Origin: Bacteroidales bacterium
GTDB lineage: Bacteria > Bacteroidota > Bacteroidia > Bacteroidales > UBA7960
Length of the DNA stretch: 43,846 nt
Direction: 5' to 3'
Assembly (NCBI GenBank): GCA_003550725.1
Contig: PUKZ01000140.1
Span: 1-43,846, forward strand
Positions 32,876-40,799 of this stretch are shown here, one piece after another. Each line of letters begins with the position of its first letter. Position 1 is the stretch's first letter. Position numbers and translations under genes: made by a program. The notes beneath the pieces were generated by a model. That model was not told the DNA's origin, ran no database searches, and saw only the letters and a program-made list of their open reading frames with translations.

Positions 32876-33808
32876 TTAATATAGTTTTGCACGCTTAACC
32901 AAAAAAGATGTCAAGACCGGGTCAAAGCCCAGGTTAATATCTGCTTCAACGAAATCTATTTTATACTGCATACATTTAAGCCTGACTTTTTTATAATAAT
33001 TACTTACGATTTTTTTGTATTCTTCGCGCACCTCAGTGGGATTAACCTTGATTTCTTTACCAGTTTCCATATCTCTAAAGCGATGGGGGCGGTTCCTGTA
33101 ATTCAGAGATATTTCCTTATCATGATCAAAAACATTAAAGATTATAACTTCATGTTTGTTGTGCTTAAGATGTTGCAGTGCTGAAAAGATCTCATGTACT
33201 TTTTCGGGATCATCCATCATATCGCTAAAAATGATAACCAAAGAGCGCCTGTGAATTCTTTCAGCTATCAAATGCAGAAGATTTGCTGTATTAGTTTTTT
33301 TATTTAGGGTTTGTTGGTCTGGTGAAAGTATTTTTTCCAATATTGTTAAAAGCTGTTTTTGATGCACGCCTGTTGATTTGGCATGAGAATGTGTTTCTAT
33401 TTCGTCTGAAAACACTGTAAGCCCGGCAGCATCTCTTTGTTTGCGCAACAAATAAATAATTGCAGCTGCACAATAAACCGAAAAAGCAGCCTTGTTGAGT
33501 TTATCCGACTGCTCTCCCAACTCCGGAAAATACATTGAAGAGGAATTATCCAAAACTATCTGACATCTCAGATTAGTCTCCTCTTCGTATCTTTTTACAA
33601 ATAACTTTTCTGTACGTGCAAAAAGCTTCCAGTCAATGTGCCTGATAGATTCGCCGGGATTATAAAGCCGGTGTTCGGCAAATTCTACCGAAAACCCATG
33701 AAAAGGGCTTTTATGCAAACCCGTAATAAAACCCTCTACAACTTGCCTTGCCAGCAAATCCAGGTTATCAAACTTTTTGACAATAGTGTGATCTAACTTG
33801 GAAACCAT
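32876..33808 (-). CDS. DUF58 / BatA-associated vWA-like protein
   Basis: A 310-residue cytoplasmic protein of the DUF58 family. The family block HRLYNPGESIRHIDWKLFAR and VKRYEEE lies at 46-77. A von Willebrand A-type domain follows, with a DxSxS metal site at Asp87, Ser89 and Ser91. These proteins usually sit in moxR-DUF58-batA/batD operons that act in chaperone-like metal-protein maturation or aerotolerance. No MoxR ATPase or Bat protein is next to it in the window, which is unusual. It is separated from the sensor gene by 139 bases and from trxA by 190 bases, so it is probably transcribed alone. Confidence 0.88.
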   Translation of the reverse strand: MVSKLDHTIVKKFDNLDLLARQVVEGFITGLHKSPFHGFSVEFAEHRLYNPGESIRHIDWKLFARTEKLFVKRYEEETNLRCQIVLDNSSSMYFPELGEQSDKLNKAAFSVYCAAAIIYLLRKQRDAAGLTVFSDEIETHSHAKSTGVHQKQLLTILEKILSPDQQTLNKKTNTANLLHLIAERIHRRSLVIIFSDMMDDPEKVHEIFSALQHLKHNKHEVIIFNVFDHDKEISLNYRNRPHRFRDMETGKEIKVNPTEVREEYKKIVSNYYKKVRLKCMQYKIDFVEADINLGFDPVLTSFLVKRAKLY

Positions 33809-33998
33809 TTATATCACTATTTTTTTTATGCCTTATGATAAATTCACAGCTTTTTTACTGAACTGTAGCATACCGGTTTATTGCTTAATTTATAGGTACC
33901 GAAACTGTAATACCATAAACGTATTATACTTCAAGAGTGTATGTAAAAAGTAACAAACATCTCCTTGTTTAAAATAAAAACCTTACTAAATAGTTTAA

Positions 33999-34316
33999 TT
34001 AAAGAAGATCTTCAATTTTTGAAGCCAGTACATTTTTCTGAGCCACACCTACCTGCTTATCAACAACTTCACCATTCTTAAAAAACAAGATTGTAGGTAT
34101 ATTTCTTATACCGAACTTTGCTGATACCTCAGGGTTTTTATCAACATCCACTTTACCTATAACAGCTTTGCCTTCGAATTCGGTAGCAAGCTCATTGACT
34201 ATAGGTGAAACCATACGGCACGGCCCACACCACTCTGCCCAAAAATCAACCAAAACAGGCTTATCCGACTTTAAAACCTTTTCCTCAAAATTTGCATCTG
34301 TTAATTCAATTGCCAT
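33999..34316 (-). CDS. trxA: thioredoxin
   Basis: 105 residues, the standard size for cytoplasmic thioredoxin 1. The redox-active WCGPC is at 29-33 (Cys30, Cys33). Also conserved are FWAEWC, the buried Asp (VDFWA), DVDKNP and the cis-Pro in IRNIPTILFF. It has no signal peptide. It reduces disulfides of cytosolic proteins such as ribonucleotide reductase, receiving electrons from thioredoxin reductase (not in the window). It is monocistronic, with a TACGTTTG promoter box upstream. Confidence 0.96.
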   Translation of the reverse strand: MAIELTDANFEEKVLKSDKPVLVDFWAEWCGPCRMVSPIVNELATEFEGKAVIGKVDVDKNPEVSAKFGIRNIPTILFFKNGEVVDKQVGVAQKNVLASKIEDLL

Positions 34317-34407
34317 AATTCAAATATTTTTATTTTAATATGTTAATTTGTTTATTTAATGTTAAATTTTTATTTAAAAACGCTTACCTGCAAATATCAA
34401 TACACTA

Positions 34408-34415
34408 CAAACGTA
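34408..34415 (-). promoter_or_regulatory. candidate trxA promoter, -7 box TACGTTTG
   Basis: Minus-strand TACGTTTG fits TAnnTTTG, about 92 bases before the trxA ATG. No -33 TTG is seen at the standard distance. Confidence 0.35.
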
Positions 34416-34532
34416 CAAAATTTTGTAAAAATGAAATAAAAATTTATGCCTGATTTAACAAAACCGTTTATATCAAAGTTGGCCTTAAATACTAAATATA
34501 TTAACCTTGTAAACCACGAAATGGGGTTTATA

Positions 34533-37500
34533 TTATTTTAAAGTGAATGTTATGTTATAATTCTCTTTTAGCTGTTTTAAAAAATTTACAGGGTCAACTT
34601 TAATTTTTCTTGAAACCATTTCAACAGAGCATTTTTCTACCTGGTCTTGCAGGCATATTTTCAAACGTGATTTCCCTTTATTTGCTACAGCAACACTTTC
34701 GAGTGTTGCTATAAAATTTTCATCCACATCTGTAACAGGAACATTCAGTATAAGTTGTTCTACAAATTTATCTGCAGCTTCACTCAGAAAATCGAGGCTT
34801 TTTACTTTAACTTCAAATGCATCAGAGTTATAGCGCTGCTGCACTTTGGCTTTTACAAATAAAAAATTATAATCATTCAGGTAATGCTTATGCCTGAGAT
34901 AATCTTCCGAAAAAAGAAACAGCCTGAAAGAATCGCTGTAATCTTCAATAACAAAAGAGCCATATGGTTTATTGTTTTTTGTTGTCCGGTGAGCCACAGA
35001 AGTTACTATTCCGGCAAAAGAGATCTCTTTTCCTTTAATTTCCCCGGGGTTTTTAAGCTGTGACACCGAGCAGTTACATAAGTGGTCTATTTGTACTTTG
35101 TAATCATCCAGGGGGTGTCCTGAAATATACATGCCTGTGACCTCTTTTTCTTTTTTCAACAATTCCAGTTTTGACCACTCGTCACAATTGGGTAGCTCGG
35201 GATTGGGTATTTCAGTTTCATCAACTTCACCAAACAAGTTCATTTGGAAATGATTTTCCCTGTTCTTTACATTTTGTGCATGCCTGATAACTTTATCCAG
35301 AAATGTAGTTTCTCCGTTGTCTCCTGAATAAAAAAACTGTGCCCTGTGTAATTCCTCAAAACAATCAAAAGCACCTGCCATGCTAAGTGATTCAAGGACT
35401 CTTTTATTAACTGTTCTGTGATTTACTCTTTTAATAAAATCAAAAAAGTTTCTGTATGCTCCATTGTCTGATCTTTCTTTAACGATATTTTCAACGGCAC
35501 TTTGCCCCACACCTTTTATAGCACCAAGCCCAAAGCGTATTTCTCCTTTTTGATTTACTACAAAATTAAACCTACTTTCGTTCACATCCGGGCCTAATAC
35601 AGGGATATTTTGCCGGTTGCATTCTTCCATAAAATAGGTAATCTTTTTTATGTCTTTAAAATTATTGGTAAGCACTGCTGCCATATACTCAGCCGGGTAA
35701 TTAGCTTTGAGATATGCTGTGCGGTATGCTACCACTGAATAGGCAGCAGAGTGACTTCTATTAAACCCATACTGGGCAAATTTTTCCATTACATGAAAAA
35801 TTTTCTCAGCATCATTTTTATCCACCCCTTTATCAACAGCCCCTTTAACAAAAATCGACTTTTGCTTTTCCATTTCTTCTATTTTCTTCTTTCCCATAGC
35901 CCGTCTCAGAATATCTGCTGCACTGAGCGAGTAGCCTGCCATAATCTGCGCTGCCTGCATTATTTGCTCCTGGTAAACCATTATTCCGTAGGTGGGTTCT
36001 AATATTTCTTCAAGCCATGGATGAGGATATTCCACTTTCTCCTGGCCATGCTTCCTTTTTATATATGTGGGTATAAAATCCATAGGACCCGGCCTATACA
36101 ATGCATTCATAGCAATAAGGTCCTCAATATTGGTTGGTTTCAGCTCTTTGAGATAATTACGCATGCCATCTGACTCAAACTGAAAAGTACCGATGGTATT
36201 ACCATTTTGATATAGTTCGAAAGTTTTTTTATCATCCAGGGGTACATTTTCAATGTCAATTGATTTATTATGCCTGGCTTCAATGTTTTTGAGGGCATCT
36301 TTTATTATCGACAATGTTTTCAAACCCAAAAAATCCATTTTAAGCATACCTACCGATTCTACCAGCTTTCCTTCGTATTGTGTAACCGGCAATTCTGAAT
36401 CTTTAGATGTGCTCAATGGCACACAGTCGATCAAATCAGCCGGCCCTATAATAACTCCGCATGCATGAACTCCTGTATGCCTGGTTACACCTTCCAAAAC
36501 GGCGGCGTATTTTAAGGTTTCTTTGATAACGGGGTTTTTGCCGTTTTTAATTTCATTAATAAGTTCAGGTACTTCCTTAAAGGATTTTTTGAGCTTTGTT
36601 CCCTGTTTTTCGGGAACCAACTTGGCCAGGCGGTCAGCTTCAGGCAATGGCAGTTTAAGCACCCTGGCAACATCCCTTATTGAAGACCTGGCTGCCATAG
36701 TACCAAAAGTAACAATTTGTGCTACTCTATCTCTGCCATATTTTTTTGTAACATAATCAAGAACTTTTTCACGCCCTTCATCATCGAAATCTATGTCTAT
36801 ATCAGGCATTGAAACCCTTTCAGGATTCAGAAACCTTTCAAAAAGCAAATTATATTTAATGGGGTCAATAGCAGTTATACCTGTACAATATGCAACTGCC
36901 GATCCGGCAGCACTTCCCCTCCCCGGGCCTACCGCAACATCTGTTCTGCGAGCTTCATTAATAAAATCCTGTACAATTAAAAAGTAGCCCGGATAACCCA
37001 TGTCTGATATTACTTTCAGCTCATAATCCAACCTCTCCTTAATTTCGGGCGTTATCTCCTTGTATTGCTTCTTTGCTCCCTCATAAGTCAAATGCCTGAG
37101 GTACTCATTCTCGTTATCAAAACCCTCCGGCAAAGGAAATACCGGAAGATTTATATCTTTTGTGGTTATATCAAAATCTTCAATTTTGTCAACAACTTCA
37201 CGAGTATTGATTATAGCCTCAGGATAATCTTTAAAAAGTTCCGCCATCTCTTCGGGCGTTTTTAAATATTCCTCTCCGGTGTATTTCATGCGGTCAGACT
37301 CTTCGAGATCTTTACCGGTTTGGAGGCATATCAAAATGTCATGCGCTTTGGCATCTTCAGCATTAATAAAATGACAATCATTTGTTGCCAATATTTTAAT
37401 GTTGCACTTTTTTGCCAGAGTAATCAGATCATGATTTACCTGCTCCTGCTCAGGCAAACCATGTTGTTGAATCTCTATATAAAAATCCTCATTAAAAATA

Positions 37501-37991
37501 TCAATATACTCCTCAACTATCGATTGAGCAGCATTAATGCCTTTTTCAAGTATAGTTTGTGGCACCTCACCTCCAAGGCAGGCAGAAGCTGCAATAAGAC
37601 CATCACTGTATTTTCTGAGTAATTCTTTGTCAACCCTCGGGGTATAATAAAAACCTTCAAGATAACCCAAAGAACTAAGACGTGATAAGTTTTTATAACC
37701 TTTATAATTTTTTGCCAACAAAATAAGATGAAAACCACTCCTGTCTTCACGTCCTTTCTTTTCAAAGCGACTTCCCTCGGCAACATAAACCTCACAGCCA
37801 ATTATTGGCTTAACACCCCTCTTTTTAGCCTCTTCTACAAAAGGCAGTACACCAAACATATTTCCATGATCAGTTATTGCAAGCGCATTCATACCCGATT
37901 GAACAGCCCTGTCAATTAATACATCAACAGGTGAAGCCCCATCCAACAAAGAATATTGTGTATGTACATGTAAGTGAGTAAAATCAGTCAT
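34533..37991 (-). CDS. dnaE: DNA polymerase III alpha subunit
   Basis: 1152 residues, the replicative polymerase of the DnaE type. The PHP domain is at the N-terminus (HLHVHTQYSLLDG 6-18, ITDHGN 39-44), followed by the polymerase core with GPGRGSAAGS (355-364) and the catalytic PDIDIDFDD (396-404). Later come LKMDFLGL, YRPGPM, QEQIM, RAMGKK and the FNRSHSAAY motif. A helix-hairpin-helix/tau-binding region and an OB-fold (about 985-1060, including ISFAGIVTSVAHRTTKNNKP) end the protein, giving normal length. There is no inserted exonuclease domain, so proofreading needs a separate epsilon subunit. It is transcribed alone towards trxA. Confidence 0.97.
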   Translation of the reverse strand: MTDFTHLHVHTQYSLLDGASPVDVLIDRAVQSGMNALAITDHGNMFGVLPFVEEAKKRGVKPIIGCEVYVAEGSRFEKKGREDRSGFHLILLAKNYKGYKNLSRLSSLGYLEGFYYTPRVDKELLRKYSDGLIAASACLGGEVPQTILEKGINAAQSIVEEYIDIFNEDFYIEIQQHGLPEQEQVNHDLITLAKKCNIKILATNDCHFINAEDAKAHDILICLQTGKDLEESDRMKYTGEEYLKTPEEMAELFKDYPEAIINTREVVDKIEDFDITTKDINLPVFPLPEGFDNENEYLRHLTYEGAKKQYKEITPEIKERLDYELKVISDMGYPGYFLIVQDFINEARRTDVAVGPGRGSAAGSAVAYCTGITAIDPIKYNLLFERFLNPERVSMPDIDIDFDDEGREKVLDYVTKKYGRDRVAQIVTFGTMAARSSIRDVARVLKLPLPEADRLAKLVPEKQGTKLKKSFKEVPELINEIKNGKNPVIKETLKYAAVLEGVTRHTGVHACGVIIGPADLIDCVPLSTSKDSELPVTQYEGKLVESVGMLKMDFLGLKTLSIIKDALKNIEARHNKSIDIENVPLDDKKTFELYQNGNTIGTFQFESDGMRNYLKELKPTNIEDLIAMNALYRPGPMDFIPTYIKRKHGQEKVEYPHPWLEEILEPTYGIMVYQEQIMQAAQIMAGYSLSAADILRRAMGKKKIEEMEKQKSIFVKGAVDKGVDKNDAEKIFHVMEKFAQYGFNRSHSAAYSVVAYRTAYLKANYPAEYMAAVLTNNFKDIKKITYFMEECNRQNIPVLGPDVNESRFNFVVNQKGEIRFGLGAIKGVGQSAVENIVKERSDNGAYRNFFDFIKRVNHRTVNKRVLESLSMAGAFDCFEELHRAQFFYSGDNGETTFLDKVIRHAQNVKNRENHFQMNLFGEVDETEIPNPELPNCDEWSKLELLKKEKEVTGMYISGHPLDDYKVQIDHLCNCSVSQLKNPGEIKGKEISFAGIVTSVAHRTTKNNKPYGSFVIEDYSDSFRLFLFSEDYLRHKHYLNDYNFLFVKAKVQQRYNSDAFEVKVKSLDFLSEAADKFVEQLILNVPVTDVDENFIATLESVAVANKGKSRLKICLQDQVEKCSVEMVSRKIKVDPVNFLKQLKENYNITFTLK

Positions 37992-38030
37992 CCCTGTCTG
38001 CTGTTAAATAAAAAAACAAAATTTTCATTT

Positions 38031-38038
38031 CAAAAATA
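38031..38038 (-). promoter_or_regulatory. candidate dnaE promoter, -7 box TATTTTTG
   Basis: Minus-strand TATTTTTG fits TAnnTTTG and would start transcription roughly 33 bases before the dnaE ATG at 37991. There is no -33 TTG. Confidence 0.35.
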
Positions 38039-38122
38039 TATAAAAAAAGCTTAAAAAATAAAAGGACTTATGAACAGGTATCTGTCGATATGATTTTTAT
38101 AATATCTTAAATAAATAAAAAA

Positions 38123-38149
38123 AATACCGGGCCAGTTTTGCCAGGTATT
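38123..38149 (-). terminator. rho-independent terminator of the Nif3/zinc-ribbon operon
   Basis: AATACC-g-GGC (38123-38132), loop CAGTTTT, then GCC-a-GGTATT (38140-38149). This is a 9-bp stem with one internal mismatch. On the minus strand it is followed by TTTTTTTATTTATTTAA. It lies about 100 bases past the zinc-ribbon stop codon and before the dnaE promoter, as expected. It is the clearest terminator in the window. Confidence 0.72.
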
Positions 38150-38252
38150 CTTTTGTATTGAATTTTTTAAAAAAACTTACAGGGTTTATGTAGCAACTGA
38201 ATTTCTGATTTTTTTGCTCTACGGCATGAAATTAGAATTTATTTATGCTAAC

Positions 38253-39176
38253 CTAAACAAATTTTTCTATATCCACGCTGTTAACAATTTCATCATCAAC
38301 CAATATCCGTCCACAATACTCACATACAATGATTTTCTTATACATTTGAATATCAAGTTGCCTCTGTGGTGGTATTTTGTTAAAACATCCTCCACAGGCA
38401 TCTCTTTCAACGGCAACCACAGCAAGACCGTTTTTTGCATTTTTCCGTATTCGCCTATAAGCACTTAATAAACGTTCTTCTATAAAATTTTGCTGCTCTT
38501 GTGACTTTTTTATTAACAAATCTTCTTCCTTTTTTGTATCAGCAATTATATTGTCAAGCTCCTTTTTCTTAACTTCAAGGTCGCCCTTCATTTCTTCCAG
38601 CTTCTTTGAAGAATTATTCACCATATTTTCATGCTGTTCAACCGAAGCTTCCAGTTCTTTAATCTTTTTTTCATTAAGCTCTATTTCGAGAGTTTGATAT
38701 TCAATCTCTTTTGACAAAGAGTCATACTCCCGGTTATTACGTACATTCATTTGCTGATCTTTATATTTTTTGATCAACTCCTGGCTTTCTTTAATTGCAA
38801 TCTTCAGGTTCGATATTTGCTGATTAAATTCTTCAATCTCTTGCTTATATTTATTTGTACGGGTTTCCAGGCCTTCTGTTTCATCTTCAAGGTCTTGAAC
38901 TTCAAGGGGTAATTCGCCTCTTATAATGCGGATCTTATCTATTTGTGTATCTATTTGCTGCAAAGTGTAAAGCGCCAGTAACTTTTTCTGGATTACTGTT
39001 TCGATACTATCTTTAGAAACTACCTCTCCTGTATTGGGATGTACAATTTGAGATTTGTTGTCTTCAACTTTTGAATTTTTAGCCGTTTCAGACTTTACGG
39101 CAGTTTTTGCTTTTTCTTCTGAAGCTTTGGTTTTCTTTGTAGTCTTTCCTTTTTTACTTGATGTGGATTTTGCCAT
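38253..39176 (-). CDS. coiled-coil protein with C-terminal C4 zinc ribbon (DUF164/CdsZ type)
   Basis: 307 residues. A Lys/Ser/Thr/Ala-rich, probably disordered N-terminal tail (1-60) precedes a long antiparallel coiled coil (about 70-240). The C4-type zinc ribbon follows, with Cys261, Cys264, Cys285 and Cys288 (CGGC and CEYC). This family is widespread in bacteria and often encoded next to Nif3, as here (10-base gap, same operon). It is thought to bind nucleic acid or ribosome-associated partners, but its function is not settled. The basic tail suggests contact with RNA or DNA. It is cytoplasmic. Confidence 0.88.
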   Translation of the reverse strand: MAKSTSSKKGKTTKKTKASEEKAKTAVKSETAKNSKVEDNKSQIVHPNTGEVVSKDSIETVIQKKLLALYTLQQIDTQIDKIRIIRGELPLEVQDLEDETEGLETRTNKYKQEIEEFNQQISNLKIAIKESQELIKKYKDQQMNVRNNREYDSLSKEIEYQTLEIELNEKKIKELEASVEQHENMVNNSSKKLEEMKGDLEVKKKELDNIIADTKKEEDLLIKKSQEQQNFIEERLLSAYRRIRKNAKNGLAVVAVERDACGGCFNKIPPQRQLDIQMYKKIIVCEYCGRILVDDEIVNSVDIEKFV

Positions 39177-39186
39177 ATATATCAGA

Positions 39187-40290
39187 TTATTTTGTTCGAA
39201 AATATTGAACCGGATTAGTATTTATTTCAGAAATTTGAAGTGCAAAATTAATAATTTTTTCGCTAATCATTTCATATATTAAATCTTTTGTAAATTGCTC
39301 GCTTTCATAATGTCCGATATCAGCCAAAAGTATTTTATTTTGCGCATCAAAAAACCTGTGATATTTAACATCAGCAGTGACAAATGCATCGGCTTTTGCA
39401 TCAATGGCTTTATCTAGCAGGTGGCTTCCCGAGCCGCCACACAGAGCCACATTTTCTATTTTTTTATCCGGAAAAGAACTGTGCTTTATAATCCCGGTAT
39501 TAAAAATTTTTTCCAGCATTGATAAAAAATCTTTTGAAGAAAGCGGTTTTTCAAAACGTCCGATCATACCCGCTCCTGTCCTATCAAATACATTATCGAT
39601 CGGGTAAATATCATAAGCTACCTCTTCATAAGGATGCGAATCAATCATGGCATTAATAACATCATTTTCAATATATGAGGGATAAATAGTTTCAATCCTT
39701 GTTTCTTTTTCAAAATGAAGCTCTTTAACATTGCCCACAAAAGGATTTGCCCCTTCCCCCGCACGAAAACTTCCCAGGCCTTCTATATTGTAACTGCACC
39801 AATCATAATCACCTATTTTACCACCACCGGCTTTAAAAATTGCCATTCTTACGTTGTTGGAATGATCAACCGGACAAAAAACAACCAGCTTCTTCAAATA
39901 TCCATACCGTGCATCAAGTATCCTGGTATCTTTTAATCCCATTAGGCTGCTTATCTTTTGGTTTACCCCGTTATAAATATTATCAAGATTGGTATGTAAT
40001 GATATAACAGCCAGGTCGTTTTTGATGGCTTTTACAAGGATCCTCTCAGAAGGCCGGCTACCGGTAACCTTTTTCAGGCCTTGAAAAATAAAAGGATGAT
40101 GAGAAATAACCACATCACATTTTTTTTCAATAGCCTCATCAATTACCTCTTCAGTTATATCTAAAGCAACCATCCCTTTTGATACTTGTTGGCCGGGCTC
40201 ACCAACAATAAGCCCGCTATTATCATAATCCTCCTGCAATGAAAATGGAGCCAGCTCATTTAAACTTGTAAGCAATTCTTTAATAACCAT
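39187..40290 (-). CDS. Nif3-like dinuclear metal-centre protein (GTP cyclohydrolase 1 type 2 family)
   Basis: 367 residues, the long form of the Nif3 family with an inserted PII/CutA-like domain (about 125-235, KKLVVFCPVDHSNNVR to EEVAYDIYPID). Metal-binding landmarks are the HHP motif (His64, His65), an acidic DxDNSGLIVG-like start (DYDNSGLIVG, 21-30) and the C-terminal DIGHYESE (His327, Glu331). Members form hexameric toroids; the GTP cyclohydrolase name comes from one H. pylori protein and is not a safe function here. It is the first gene of a two-gene operon with the zinc-ribbon protein, a conserved pairing. Confidence 0.93.
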   Translation of the reverse strand: MVIKELLTSLNELAPFSLQEDYDNSGLIVGEPGQQVSKGMVALDITEEVIDEAIEKKCDVVISHHPFIFQGLKKVTGSRPSERILVKAIKNDLAVISLHTNLDNIYNGVNQKISSLMGLKDTRILDARYGYLKKLVVFCPVDHSNNVRMAIFKAGGGKIGDYDWCSYNIEGLGSFRAGEGANPFVGNVKELHFEKETRIETIYPSYIENDVINAMIDSHPYEEVAYDIYPIDNVFDRTGAGMIGRFEKPLSSKDFLSMLEKIFNTGIIKHSSFPDKKIENVALCGGSGSHLLDKAIDAKADAFVTADVKYHRFFDAQNKILLADIGHYESEQFTKDLIYEMISEKIINFALQISEINTNPVQYFRTK

Positions 40291-40703
40291 AAACTAATAG
40301 GTTTTGTAATGACATAATTTTACTTGATTTTACTATTGAATTGTAACATCCAAAATATAATGTAAATATATAATTTTTAAACCTGAAAATCAAGTTTAAA
40401 GCTACCTAAATGAGAAAAGAGCCAATTAGCTTATCTTATATCATAAAATTATTTTTTGGTATCAAAAAATCATAACATTATTAAGACATCATAAAGTATA
40501 CTATTATTTTTCGCCACCAAAAATAACTTTTTGTTTTTTACAGCTTAAAAAAAAATTCTATTTTTAACGAACAAAAACTGATAACAAAATCGATGCTATA
40601 ACAACGTTTCTCGTTGCACGTTAACCGTCATTACCCAAATCAGACGAGCCAATTAATTTCTCGTGCTAAGGTCAAAAGCAGGGTGGATAATTGATAAAAA
40701 GGA
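40291..40703. other. intergenic region between divergent Nif3 and S9 peptidase genes, nothing recognised
   Basis: An A/T-rich gap with one less A/T-rich patch near 40600-40670 (CGTTTCTCGTTGCACGTTAACCG and CAGACGAG/CTCGTG pieces) that does not fold into an obvious RNA. There is no coding frame, tRNA or repeat array. The peptidase promoter box and shared element follow from 40704. Confidence 0.45.
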
Positions 40704-40711
40704 TAAATTTG
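40704..40711 (+). promoter_or_regulatory. candidate promoter of the S9 peptidase, -7 box TAAATTTG
   Basis: TAAATTTG fits TAnnTTTG. Transcription from about 40718 would give a leader of about 75 bases that includes the shared 32-base element. The only nearby upstream TTG (40691-40693) is too close for a standard -33. Confidence 0.4.
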
Positions 40712-40767
40712 AGCAATACACAAATAACTGAATATCAACAACAAAATTTGACGACAGTCAGAATTAC

Positions 40768-40799
40768 AAAACTTTAAATACATTTTACAGAAATGAAAA
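40768..40799 (+). promoter_or_regulatory. second copy of the 32-base start-codon element
   Basis: Differs from 12328-12359 only at 40784 (T for C) and 40790 (G for C), and has the same spacing to the ATG. It covers the last 25 bases of the leader and the first codons (Met, Lys) of the S9 peptidase gene. Confidence 0.5.

Noticed and set aside
34510-34530. TAAACC/GGTTTA hairpin after dnaE as a terminator
   Set aside because: The stem is short with a poor loop and no clear T-run follows on the minus strand.
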